Positions 6,479-14,457 of a DNA stretch of 19,417 nucleotides are shown here, piece by piece. The notes below the pieces were generated by a model, which was given only the letters and a program-made list of their open reading frames with translations, had not been told where the DNA came from and did no database searches. A program made the position numbers and the translations under genes. Position 1 is the first letter of the stretch; every line of letters begins with the position of its first letter. The stretch is from CAYLVJ01 sp964501525 (lineage in GTDB: Bacteria > Patescibacteriota > Minisyncoccia > Minisyncoccales > CAYTKG01). Where the stretch lies: positions 1 to 19,417 of the forward strand of contig CAZCSI010000009.1 of the NCBI GenBank assembly GCA_964501525.1, in the 5' to 3' direction.

Positions 6479-9400
6479 ATGGAACTGGAGATTGAAAAAT
6501 TAAATAAAGAACAGAAAAAGGCGGTTACTTATGGAAAAGGGCCGCTTCTTATCGTAGCCGGAGCAGGAACCGGCAAGACAACCGTTATCACCAAACGGCT
6601 GGCCTGGCTCATAGAGCAGGGGAGAGCTGAGCCGGAAGAAATTTTGGCTTTGACTTTTACGGATAAAGCGGCCGGGGAAATGGAAGAAAGAGTAAACCGT
6701 CTTGTTTCCGACAGTTACCTTGACTTATGGGTTATGACCTTTCATGCTTTTTCTCATCGGGTTTTGATTGAAAAAGGGTTGGATATAGGGCTGCCGACTA
6801 ATTTCGACCTTTTGGATGAAACAGATGCCTGGCTGCTGGTCAGGCAGAACCTAAGCAGGTTTAAGCTGGAGTATTACAAGCCTCTCGGAAGGCCGACCAA
6901 ATTCATTCACGCCCTTGTTTCTCATTTCTCGAGGTGCAAAGACCAGGGGGTGACCCCCCAAGGTTATCTGGCTTACGCTCAAAAGATTGAAGACAAGGAA
7001 GAAAGAAAAAGAAGATTAGAGATAGCCGACGCTTACAAGACCTATCAAAATCTGCTTTTGGAAAACGAGGTGCTCGATTTCGGAGACCTTATCAACTACA
7101 CTGTCAAGCTTTTTCAGGACCGAAAAAATATTTTAAACAATTACAGAGAAAGATTTAAATACATTTTGGTGGATGAGTTTCAGGACACCAACCGCGCCCA
7201 GTATGACTTAATGAAAATTTTAGCGGCGCCGGAGAACAACCTGACGGTGACCAGTGACGACGACCAATGTCTCCCTGGCAACTCCCTTGTTGCTACCCCC
7301 AAAGGTAAGAAAAAGATAAGAGAGATAAAAAAGGAAGAAAAGGTGCTTACTGCAGTAGGAAGAGGCCACATAGGTGTTTCAAAAGTGAACAAGGTTTTTA
7401 AAAGAAAAAAGAAAGCTAAGCTTTTAACCTTTACCACTAAAAAAGGTTTTAAAATTACTGTGACCGATAATCATAAAATGTTTTGTCACTTACCGGCCCT
7501 TCCTGAAAAAAAATACTACTATGTCTATTTAATGAAAAAGAACAAGACGGGATGGCGCATAGGTATCACGAACAATCTTTTAGTCCGCCTGCGCTTAGAA
7601 AGGTCAGCTGATAAAATTTTAGCTCTTAAGGCGTTTGAAAGTAAGACAGAGGCTCAATACTACGAAGCTCTGTGGTCCCTTCGCTACGGCATACCAACAG
7701 TATGTTTTAAAAGCAGAGAAGGAGTAGCCATTAAGGACGAATTGCTAAACAGGCTTTACAACAAACTGGACGTTGAAGCGCGGGCTAATAAGCTGGCTGA
7801 GGAGCTTAATGTAGATTTAAGCTCTCATCATTTTTGTCTTGATGGAGTCAACAGGGGAGGGTCGGTTCGTATCAAAATAAAGCTGGAGATGTGTTATGGG
7901 AAGCATAGGTCTAAGCATCATGTTAAGGAAGGAAAAGAACTTATTTTAAATCCTAAAATCGAACACAAGCTTATTGTTCAGACATCACACCGGGAAACTC
8001 TAAAAAAATTAGAGAAAAACGGTTTTAAACTAAGTAAAGTCAAGGGAGGGAAGGCTATTAAGCTTTACAGTAATGATTTATTAAAATTGGGGAAAATAGC
8101 AAAAAGACTGGAAAGAATAACGGGGGGCACAATTGAGCCCGGTTTCAGAGTAGGAGTTATACATCAAAAAAATAGCGGGCGGTCTAGAAGCTATAAGGCA
8201 AATATCATTCCAGCTAAAAATCTTGTGCTTGGCTGCTTTGTCCCCATTAAGTCAGAAAACGAGATTGTCTACGACGAGATTACAAAAATAGAAGAGGAAG
8301 AAAAAGAGCTTGAAACTTATGATCTTGAAATAGACAAAACACACAATTTTATTGCTGATGGAATAGCTGTTCACAACTCTATTTATAAATTTCGTGGGGC
8401 CTCTTTCGGAAACATCGTGCAGTTCAGAAAAGATTACCCCGAGTCAGAGATGATATCCATCACCACCAATTATCGTTCTTGCCAGAACATACTGGACTTT
8501 TCCTACAAATTGATCCAGAACAACAATCCCAACCGGCTTGAAGCCCGGGAAAAGATCGATAAAAAATTAAAAGCCCACAAGGATGGAAAGGCGGAGATAG
8601 AACACCTTCATTACCAAACCTTGGAAGGAGAGGTTCAGGGTGTGGGGAAAAAAATCAGTGAACTGAGCAAGCAGGAGAAAGAGTTTTCTTTTTCCGACTG
8701 TGCTGTGCTGGTGCGGACCAACAATGCTGCTCTTGCTTTTTGCCGGGGGTTTGAAAGGATGGGCATCCCTCATCGTTTTTTAGCCCTGCGCGGCCTTTAT
8801 TTCAAGCCCGTTATTATGGATACTACCTCCTATTTCAAGCTCTTGGACAACTATCATGAAAGCCTGGCGCTTTTCAGGGTTTTGCGGATGCCCGTATTCA
8901 ATTTTGAACCGGACACTATTTTTAAACTCACCCGCTTGGCTCAAAAAAAATCTATTTCTCTTTTTGAGGCCTGCAAAAAAAGCGGGGCGCAAGGTTTTTC
9001 TAAAAAAGAAAAAGAAGAACTGAACAAACTGCTGGCTTTAATCAGAAAACACACTCAGCTGGCTAAAAAAAGGAATGTTTCCGAGATTTACGTCTCCTTT
9101 TTAGAAGAATCGGGGTACCTTGACTATCTGACCAGAGAAAAAGACATTGAAGCTATAAAATACGTTAATGAGTTTTATTCCAAGATTAAGGCTTTTGAAC
9201 GGGCCAATCGAAGTTCGACCCTTAACAGCTTTATGGAGCAGATAGAGATGGAGCTTGATTCGGGCGAGGAAGGAAAAATTAATTTTGACCCTTTTGAGGA
9301 GGAAAACAAAGTCAAAATTCTAACCGTTCACAAGGCCAAGGGACTTGAGTTCAAATATGTTTTTCTTGTCAACCTGGTAAAACTTCGTTTCCCGACCATT

Positions 9401-10426
9401 GACAGAAAAGAACCCATAGAGCTTCCTGACCAGCTGATCCGGGATATCGTTCCCCAGGGAGATGTTCATCTTGAAGAAGAAAGACGGCTGTTTTATGTTG
9501 GTATGACCCGGGCCAAACAGGGGCTGTATTTCACATCAGCCCTTGACTATGGGGGAGTAAGAAAGAAAAAACCGTCCAGGTTCCTCAAAGAACTGGGCCT
9601 GGTAGGCAAAGACACCAGGCCTTTACAAGAAACTGTTTCCGTGACCTCTGCCCCCAAACCCGATATCGGAAAAGAAAAAGAGACCCTTAAACTGCCTGCG
9701 TATTTTTCTTTCAGCCAATTCCAGGCCTTTAAGAATTGTCCGCTCCAGTACAAGTTCGCCCATATTTACAAGATACCGGTTCGAGGTAAAGCGGTTTTCA
9801 GTTTTGGAAAAACAATGCACAATACTTTGGAGCGGTTTATAAGAGAGGGGGAAGAAAAAGAATTGGGCTTCCAAGAACTGCTTCAGATTTATAAACAAGA
9901 ATGGATAGAAGATTGGTTTGACAGTCGGGAAGAAAAAGAAAAATATTTTGAGCAGGGCAAAAAAAGTTTGGAAATCTTTCTTAAGGATTTCCAAAAAAAG
10001 AATCCGCAGGTTTTAAAAATAAATCAAGAGCCCGCTCTGGAAAAAAACTTTCATTTGAAGATAGAAAAAGAAACTATTTTTGGAAAAATAGACAGAATAG
10101 ATGAAATAGAGGGCGGGGTGGAGCTGATAGATTATAAAACAGGGCGGGTTAAAGACAAGCTGAGCAGGGATGACAAAGAGCAGCTTCTTATTTATCAGAT
10201 CGCAACTCAGGAGGCGTTGGGTTTAAATCCGAAAAAACTGACCTATTATTATCTGAACGACGGCAGCCAGCTCTCCTTTTTGGGCGGCGACAAGGAAATA
10301 GAAAATATTAAAGAAAAAATAAAGAAGTTGACGGAAAATATCAAAAAGAAAAGGTTTGACCCCGACCCCGGGTGGCAGTGCAAATTCTGCGACTTCAGAA
10401 AAATCTGTGAATATGCCGAACTCTAA
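6479..10426 (+). CDS. UvrD/PcrA-type helicase fused to RecB-like Fe-S nuclease, intein-containing
   Basis: 1315 residues, about 945 after removing a 370-residue intein (264-633). Superfamily 1A helicase: Walker A GAGTGKTT (28-35), ALTFTDKAAGEMEERV, motif II DEFQD (232-236), motif III SDDDQ|SIYKFRGA (split by the intein), TTNYRS, motif V VLTVHKAKGLEFKYVFL, motif VI RRLFYVGMTRAK. The C-terminal ~240 residues are a PD-(D/E)XK nuclease: FSFSQFQAFKNCPLQYKF, GKIDRID (D1205/D1208), ELIDYKTG (D1218, K1220), and cysteines C1087, C1301, C1304, C1310 spaced like the 4Fe-4S cluster of AddB/AdnA/Cas4-type nucleases. This is the layout of a DNA end-processing or recombination-repair helicase-nuclease rather than plain UvrD. 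No Shine-Dalgarno; possibly near-leaderless. It stands alone, with a palindromic repeat element just downstream. Confidence 0.93.
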   Translation: MELEIEKLNKEQKKAVTYGKGPLLIVAGAGTGKTTVITKRLAWLIEQGRAEPEEILALTFTDKAAGEMEERVNRLVSDSYLDLWVMTFHAFSHRVLIEKGLDIGLPTNFDLLDETDAWLLVRQNLSRFKLEYYKPLGRPTKFIHALVSHFSRCKDQGVTPQGYLAYAQKIEDKEERKRRLEIADAYKTYQNLLLENEVLDFGDLINYTVKLFQDRKNILNNYRERFKYILVDEFQDTNRAQYDLMKILAAPENNLTVTSDDDQCLPGNSLVATPKGKKKIREIKKEEKVLTAVGRGHIGVSKVNKVFKRKKKAKLLTFTTKKGFKITVTDNHKMFCHLPALPEKKYYYVYLMKKNKTGWRIGITNNLLVRLRLERSADKILALKAFESKTEAQYYEALWSLRYGIPTVCFKSREGVAIKDELLNRLYNKLDVEARANKLAEELNVDLSSHHFCLDGVNRGGSVRIKIKLEMCYGKHRSKHHVKEGKELILNPKIEHKLIVQTSHRETLKKLEKNGFKLSKVKGGKAIKLYSNDLLKLGKIAKRLERITGGTIEPGFRVGVIHQKNSGRSRSYKANIIPAKNLVLGCFVPIKSENEIVYDEITKIEEEEKELETYDLEIDKTHNFIADGIAVHNSIYKFRGASFGNIVQFRKDYPESEMISITTNYRSCQNILDFSYKLIQNNNPNRLEAREKIDKKLKAHKDGKAEIEHLHYQTLEGEVQGVGKKISELSKQEKEFSFSDCAVLVRTNNAALAFCRGFERMGIPHRFLALRGLYFKPVIMDTTSYFKLLDNYHESLALFRVLRMPVFNFEPDTIFKLTRLAQKKSISLFEACKKSGAQGFSKKEKEELNKLLALIRKHTQLAKKRNVSEIYVSFLEESGYLDYLTREKDIEAIKYVNEFYSKIKAFERANRSSTLNSFMEQIEMELDSGEEGKINFDPFEEENKVKILTVHKAKGLEFKYVFLVNLVKLRFPTIDRKEPIELPDQLIRDIVPQGDVHLEEERRLFYVGMTRAKQGLYFTSALDYGGVRKKKPSRFLKELGLVGKDTRPLQETVSVTSAPKPDIGKEKETLKLPAYFSFSQFQAFKNCPLQYKFAHIYKIPVRGKAVFSFGKTMHNTLERFIREGEEKELGFQELLQIYKQEWIEDWFDSREEKEKYFEQGKKSLEIFLKDFQKKNPQVLKINQEPALEKNFHLKIEKETIFGKIDRIDEIEGGVELIDYKTGRVKDKLSRDDKEQLLIYQIATQEALGLNPKKLTYYYLNDGSQLSFLGGDKEIENIKEKIKKLTENIKKKRFDPDPGWQCKFCDFRKICEYAEL
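7268..8377 (+). mobile_element. Intein with GIY-YIG-like homing endonuclease, inserted in helicase motif III
   Basis: 370 residues (264-633) in frame within the helicase. It starts with Cys (CLPGNSLVATPKGKKKI, block A), has a TxxH block B (VTDNH), and ends with block F/G features YDLEIDKTHNFIADGIAVHN, the +1 extein residue being Ser. Splicing would restore DDDQ-SIYKFRGA exactly. The insert between A/B and F is not the usual LAGLIDADG endonuclease. At about 345-435 it reads YVYL...(348-351), GWRIGITNNL..RL (358-370) and a later EAQYYE: the GIY...(Y/R)IG layout, Arg and Glu of GIY-YIG nucleases, with Y-V-Y and R-I-G as variant signatures. The following ~150 residues (to about 580) are basic and probably bind DNA. 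Intein call very sure; endonuclease class likely. Confidence 0.88.
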
Positions 10427-10439
10427 CCTGTGGAAAACT

Positions 10440-10516
10440 GTGCAATACCAGGTGTTGCACAAGTTATCCACAACCTCTATGAACCTAAATAGGGTGTGCA
10501 ATACCTGGTATTGCAC
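10440..10516 (+). repeat. 77-bp palindrome-DnaA box-palindrome element, copy 1
   Basis: A 21-bp palindrome (10440-10460, GTGCAATACC-A-GGTGTTGCAC), a 35-bp spacer with a perfect DnaA box TTATCCACA (10464-10472), and a second perfect 21-bp palindrome (10496-10516, GTGCAATACC-T-GGTATTGCAC). The same 77-bp element recurs inverted at 16930-17006, about 90% identical. It fills the gap between the helicase and the flavoprotein and ends 6 bp before the latter's ATG. It may act as terminator, protein-binding site or small non-autonomous mobile element. Confidence 0.85.
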
Positions 10517-10522
10517 AATAAT

Positions 10523-11761
10523 ATGAAAGAGGTGGTGGTCATAGGTGGAGGAGCGGCGGGCATGATAGCAGCAGGGAAAGCGGGCGAACAGGGCGCCCGG
10601 GTTTTACTTTTGGAAAAAAATGATCAGCTGGGAAAAAAACTTTTGCTGACCGGTAAAGGCAGGTGCAACCTGACCCAGGCGGAGTTTAACCTGCATAAAC
10701 TGGTAAATGAGTTCGGTGAAAGAAGCGACTTTTTATACTCCCCGTTGAGCAGATTCGGACCCAAGGAAACAATGAGGTTCTTTAAAAAACAAGGTCTTGA
10801 CATTAAAACGGAAAGGGGAGACAGGGTTTTTCCGAAAAGCGACAAGGCGCAGGATGTTCTAACCTCTTTAAAGCGGTATTTGAAAAAAAACAGGGTGGAG
10901 ATAAAAACAGGCTGCGAGGTGACGGGCTTAATTGAAAAAAACCGGAAAATCACAGCCGCTCAAACTACTGAAGGAGAAATAAAAGGAAGTGCTTTTATCT
11001 TATCCACCGGAGGCAAGGCATATCCCCAAACCGGGTCCACAGGCCAAGGATTCAATTGGGTTCAAGAGTTAGGGCACACGGTAACCCGGCTGAGGCCCTC
11101 TTTGGTTCCTTTGGTCTGCAGGGAAAAATGGGTTAAAGAACTACAGGGGCTGGACTTAAAAAACGTAGGTCTTGCCGTTTTCCTCAACAAAGAGAAAAAA
11201 CAGGAGCTGTTCGGAGATATGCTTTTTACCCACTTCGGAGTAAGCGGACCCATTGTGCTTGATGCCAGCCGAAAAATAACGGATTTTCTGGAGCAGGGGA
11301 GAGTAGAGTTAAGCATAGACCTCAAGCCCGCTCTTGATTTTAAAAAACTGGACAGGCGCCTTATACGCGATTTTAAAAAATATAATCGTTCCATGTTTAA
11401 AAACGCTCTCAATGACCTTCTGCCCTCTAAGATAATCCCGCTTATAGTTGATAAGTCAAAGATAAAAGCGGAAAAGCAAGTCCACTTTATAACAAGAGAA
11501 GAGAGACACCAGCTGGTGCGGCTTTTAAAAGACCTGAGACTGAGTATAGAAGATACTCTTGGTTTCAAGCAGGCAATCGTCACTAAAGGAGGAGTGTTGA
11601 CTAACGAGGTGTCTCAAAAGTCAATGGGCTCCAAAATAATAAAAAATCTCTACCTGGCGGGAGAGATTTTAAATTTAGACGGTCCGACAGGAGGCTATAA
11701 CCTCCAGCTGGCCTGGACTACGGGGTATTTAGCTGGTCAATCGGCGGCTGACGGTCTTTGA
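10523..11761 (+). CDS. HI0933-family NAD(P)/FAD-dependent oxidoreductase
   Basis: 412 residues from the ATG at 10523; an in-frame GTG at 10496 lies inside the palindromic repeat and is less likely. The N-terminus holds the Rossmann FAD motif VVVIGGGAAGMIAAGKAG (4-21) and an acidic strand end (LLLEKN). GKGRCNLT is the signature of the HI0933/YhiN/BaiN flavoproteins. The C-terminus GEILNLDGPTGGYNLQLAWTTGYLAG is the second FAD-binding block of this family. Length fits the family (about 390-420). The physiological substrate is not known for most members; BaiN-type enzymes reduce unsaturated steroid intermediates, but nothing here supports that use. It converges on the minus-strand ABC gene, overlapping it by 44 bp. 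Confidence 0.88.
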   Translation: MKEVVVIGGGAAGMIAAGKAGEQGARVLLLEKNDQLGKKLLLTGKGRCNLTQAEFNLHKLVNEFGERSDFLYSPLSRFGPKETMRFFKKQGLDIKTERGDRVFPKSDKAQDVLTSLKRYLKKNRVEIKTGCEVTGLIEKNRKITAAQTTEGEIKGSAFILSTGGKAYPQTGSTGQGFNWVQELGHTVTRLRPSLVPLVCREKWVKELQGLDLKNVGLAVFLNKEKKQELFGDMLFTHFGVSGPIVLDASRKITDFLEQGRVELSIDLKPALDFKKLDRRLIRDFKKYNRSMFKNALNDLLPSKIIPLIVDKSKIKAEKQVHFITREERHQLVRLLKDLRLSIEDTLGFKQAIVTKGGVLTNEVSQKSMGSKIIKNLYLAGEILNLDGPTGGYNLQLAWTTGYLAGQSAADGL

Positions 11762-12692
11762 GCTTGACCGCTTCCGCCAGACGGCTAAGAGATATTCTAA
11801 GGTCTCCTATCCGTTGAGCGGTGGTGGTAACAATATTGAGGCTGGATTGAGCTTGAGAAAAATAACCACTTAACAGCACAAGGTCTCCCACCGGGGCCTG
11901 TCCCTTGATAATCAAGTAAAAGGCATAAAGGATTATCAAGCCCTGGCTTACACTGGACAGAACCTGAACCGTCACCCATCTCCAGTTGTCAACATTCTCC
12001 ATCTCCATCCTTTCTTTATAAAGATTGTCCGCCTGCTGTTCTATCTGTTCTCTGAATTGAAACCCGTCCACTCTTTCACGCCAGACATCCGGGGTTTTTC
12101 TATAAGCCGTGCCCCAGAAAACCTCTGAGGCCTGAAAATAATCTTCTGCTTCATCCAGATAAAAAGTGTTGGCAAAGTAGTCAATCAGCAGGTAAACAAC
12201 AACATAGACGGTAAAAATAATAAAATAGTCTGTGCGGGAGGTCAAAAGTACAATGGGGATAACAATGAAGTTAACAGGAAGCTGAAGAAGATTGTCCTTG
12301 TAATACTCGGCAGCCGAGTTGATGGTGTCGCTGGCTCTTTTTGTTCTTTGCATCGCTTCCCCCGTTTTTATCCCTTCACACAACTCTGTTTTTTGTGTAA
12401 AAAAGGTAGCCAGCCTCAATTCAAGGCCGGCTCCTATTTTTTGCAGACCGTATTTAGAGCGAAGGCGGATAAGGTCTTCGGCAACCTTGTTGATAACCAG
12501 GGCTGCTGCCCAGGGGAGAGCTGCCTGCCAATTATCTATTCCCTGACTCAGAATATCTATGATTTTAGAAAAGGCAAAAGGCCAAAAGAGGACCTGGCAG
12601 AAGGCAAACATTCTCACTATGGAAAACCAGACTATTTTAAGCCTGTTGTCTTTAAAAAAATCCTTAAAAAAGTTTTGAAGAAGTTTATCCAC
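11718..12692 (-). CDS. ABC transporter membrane domain without ATPase
   Basis: 324 residues from GTG at 12692; a longer form from TTG at 12761 (347 residues) is possible but would contain the promoter-like TATAAT. The chain has the layout of an exporter-type ABC transmembrane domain (ABC_membrane): hydrophobic segments near 28-50, 60-85, 150-170, 175-200, 270-300, separated by long charged coupling-helix regions (GAGLELRLATFF, FQFREQIEQQADNLYKERME) and ending in VLLSGYFSQAQSSLNIVTTTAQRIGDLRISLSRLAEAV, which is where the ATPase normally begins. No Walker A, signature or Walker B follows. It therefore lacks its nucleotide-binding domain, or depends on one encoded elsewhere. Its 3' end overlaps the flavoprotein by 44 bp, tail to tail. 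Confidence 0.75.
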   Translation of the reverse strand: MDKLLQNFFKDFFKDNRLKIVWFSIVRMFAFCQVLFWPFAFSKIIDILSQGIDNWQAALPWAAALVINKVAEDLIRLRSKYGLQKIGAGLELRLATFFTQKTELCEGIKTGEAMQRTKRASDTINSAAEYYKDNLLQLPVNFIVIPIVLLTSRTDYFIIFTVYVVVYLLIDYFANTFYLDEAEDYFQASEVFWGTAYRKTPDVWRERVDGFQFREQIEQQADNLYKERMEMENVDNWRWVTVQVLSSVSQGLIILYAFYLIIKGQAPVGDLVLLSGYFSQAQSSLNIVTTTAQRIGDLRISLSRLAEAVKLKDRQPPIDQLNTP

Positions 12693-12713
12693 AGAATCTC
12701 GTTGCTTTCGACT

Positions 12714-12743
12714 ATTATACCAAAAAAACAAAGTTTTACCCAA
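12714..12743 (-). promoter_or_regulatory. Candidate promoter for the ABC membrane-domain gene
   Basis: On the minus strand a perfect TATAAT (12719-12714) follows TTGGGT (12743-12738) with an 18-bp spacer, 21 bp before the GTG at 12692. This supports the shorter start. A DnaA-box match TTATCCACA (12685-12693) covers that GTG. Confidence 0.5.
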
Positions 12744-12788
12744 GCCCCGGCTGGAGCCCAACAGCTATCCATCAACCCTTTTCTGTTG

Positions 12789-12797
12789 TGTTATAAT
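12789..12797 (+). promoter_or_regulatory. Candidate extended -10 promoter for the nuclease operon
   Basis: TG-T-TATAAT is a perfect extended -10, 54 bp before the ATG at 12852. No clear -35 is seen. It would drive the ATP-cone nuclease and the genes that follow. Confidence 0.5.
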
Positions 12798-12851
12798 AAC
12801 TAACAATAAAAAAGAGCAGCGGTAATTAAAAATAATTTTTTACAGACCCAT

Positions 12852-13676
12852 ATGCCTGTTAATGTTATCAATTTAGAAGGCGAAAAAGAACCTTTTTCTT
12901 TTCAAAAAGTGTACCAAAGCGCTCTAAGAGCAGGGGCGGACAAGAAAACAGCGGAGGAGATTGCGGAAAAGATTAAGAATAAGGCGTACGAAGGAATAAA
13001 AACCAGTGATATTTTTAAAGAGGTCAACTCTTTTTTAAGTCAAGAAAGCCCCAAGGCGGCGCTGCGCTTCAATCTTAAACAGGCGATGAAAAAATTAGGG
13101 CCGGCCGGTTTTGCCTTTGAAAAATATGCAGGAGAGATTTTTGCTCAGCATGGATTCAAGATAAGATATAATCAGCAGGTCAAGGGCTTGTGTACAGAGC
13201 ACGAAATTGATTTTGTAGCCCAAAATAAAGAAGAAATATTTTTCGCAGAATGCAAGTACCGCAACAGGGCGGGGAACAAAATCGACCTGCCTATTGCTCT
13301 TCAAAACTACGCCCGTTTTCTGGATATTAAAAAAGGAAAAGAAATAAACGGCCGGGAGTTTAAAACCATTGTTATCACCAATACCAAATTTACGAGCAAA
13401 GCAGCTGTTTACTCCGCCTGCGTAAAAGCAGAGCTGCTTGGATGGCGCTATCCGAGAAAAAGAGGACTGGAACGTTTGATCGAAGAGAAAAACCTTTATC
13501 CGGTCACCATTCTTCCCTCTTTTGAAAAGAGGCTGGTGCAGGTTTTTGTTCAAAAAAGGATAATGCTGGCTAAAAATGTACTGGAGATCAACCCTCAAAC
13601 CTTTGCTCAAAAAAATGACGTGTCTTTAACCCTTTTAAAGACCCTGGTTGAAGAGGCGGAAACCTTACTCAATTAA
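12852..13676 (+). CDS. ATP-cone domain fused to restriction-endonuclease-like (Mrr-type) nuclease
   Basis: 274 residues. Residues 1-85 match an ATP-cone (VINLEGEKEPFSFQKVYQSALRAGA...EEIAEKI...Y.GIKTSDIF, then a helical end), the nucleotide-binding module best known from ribonucleotide reductases and NrdR. Residues 90-210 are a PD-(D/E)XK nuclease: F..YAGEIFAQHGF, HEIDFVA (D120) and FFAECKYR (E133, K135), then a helix and VIVTNT-like strand (TIVITNTKFTS). Similar ATP-cone/nuclease fusions are known in archaea and candidate phyla; their role in DNA repair or defence is not established. It lies 10 bp upstream of the Cas4-like nuclease, probably in one operon. No Shine-Dalgarno. Confidence 0.75.
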   Translation: MPVNVINLEGEKEPFSFQKVYQSALRAGADKKTAEEIAEKIKNKAYEGIKTSDIFKEVNSFLSQESPKAALRFNLKQAMKKLGPAGFAFEKYAGEIFAQHGFKIRYNQQVKGLCTEHEIDFVAQNKEEIFFAECKYRNRAGNKIDLPIALQNYARFLDIKKGKEINGREFKTIVITNTKFTSKAAVYSACVKAELLGWRYPRKRGLERLIEEKNLYPVTILPSFEKRLVQVFVQKRIMLAKNVLEINPQTFAQKNDVSLTLLKTLVEEAETLLN

Positions 13677-13686
13677 TTTAATCAAT

Positions 13687-14457
13687 ATGGCGTACGATAA
13701 AAACAAATGGATTTTTACCCCCGGGCAGGAAAAACCTTTTAAAATGAGCCGCTCCAAGCTGGATATGTTTGTTGAGTGCCCGCGCTGCTTTTATTTAAAC
13801 CAACGACTGGGTATTAAAAGGCCCTCCTGGCCCGCTTTTACACTCAACAGCGCGGTTGACAAGCTGTTTAAAAGCGAGTTTGACATTCACCGCGCCAACA
13901 AGGAAGCGCACCCTTTGATGAAAACCTACGGCATCAAAGCCGTACCTTTCGAGCACCCCAAGATGGATGAATGGAGACATAATTTCAAGGGTTTGAGGGT
14001 GCTGCACGAACCCACCGGTCTTGTTATTTATGGGGCGGTTGACGATATCTGGGTTACGCCGAGTAAAGTGTTGGCCGTAGTAGACTACAAATCAACAAGC
14101 ACCAGCAAAAAAATCGACCTTAACAGCAAATACAAAAAGATTTTCAAGCGCCAAATGGAGATTTATCAGTGGCTTTTAAGAGGCCAGGAAAAGTTGATGG
14201 AAAAAGGATACAGGGTTTCTGATAAGGGATTTTTCGTTTATGCCAACGCCAGAAAAGACAGAAAAGCGTTCGACGGACGGTTGGAGTTCGATGTTCAGAT
14301 CATCCCCTATATAGGAGACAGCGGTTGGGTTGAAAAAACAATTAAGCAGGCTTATCAATGTTTAACGCAGGAACATATCCCTGAACCGGCTGACGACTGT
14401 GAGTACTGCCAATACCGTAAAAAAGCATCCCGCAAAGAAGAATGGCAAGAAAAGTAA
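13687..14457 (+). CDS. PD-(D/E)XK nuclease, Cas4/RecB-like
   Basis: 256 residues from ATG at 13687; an upstream in-frame start at 13648 would overlap the preceding gene and adds no conserved sequence. An N-terminal MSRSKLDMFVECPRCFYL places C31 and C34 after the 'S.s.l..f..CP' helix typical of RecB-family nucleases. The core is GAVDDIWV (D119/D120) and VVDYKSTS (D133, K135), followed by a Q..IYQWLL helix with the family Gln/Tyr. C-terminal CEYC gives C238 and C241. The four cysteines (two CxxC pairs) could hold an Fe-S cluster or zinc, as in Cas4-like exonucleases. No CRISPR array or cas genes are nearby, so a repair or recombination role is more likely. It overlaps prmC by 16 bp. Confidence 0.75.
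   Translation: MAYDKNKWIFTPGQEKPFKMSRSKLDMFVECPRCFYLNQRLGIKRPSWPAFTLNSAVDKLFKSEFDIHRANKEAHPLMKTYGIKAVPFEHPKMDEWRHNFKGLRVLHEPTGLVIYGAVDDIWVTPSKVLAVVDYKSTSTSKKIDLNSKYKKIFKRQMEIYQWLLRGQEKLMEKGYRVSDKGFFVYANARKDRKAFDGRLEFDVQIIPYIGDSGWVEKTIKQAYQCLTQEHIPEPADDCEYCQYRKKASRKEEWQEK

Noticed and set aside
12684..12797. Replication origin at the DnaA box near the ABC gene
   Set aside because: Only a single box, no cluster, no AT-rich unwinding region and no dnaA/dnaN nearby.
12348..12803. Plus-strand 151-codon frame opposite the ABC gene
   Set aside because: Antisense to a clear membrane-domain protein; no domain, no ribosome site, and it covers the promoter region.
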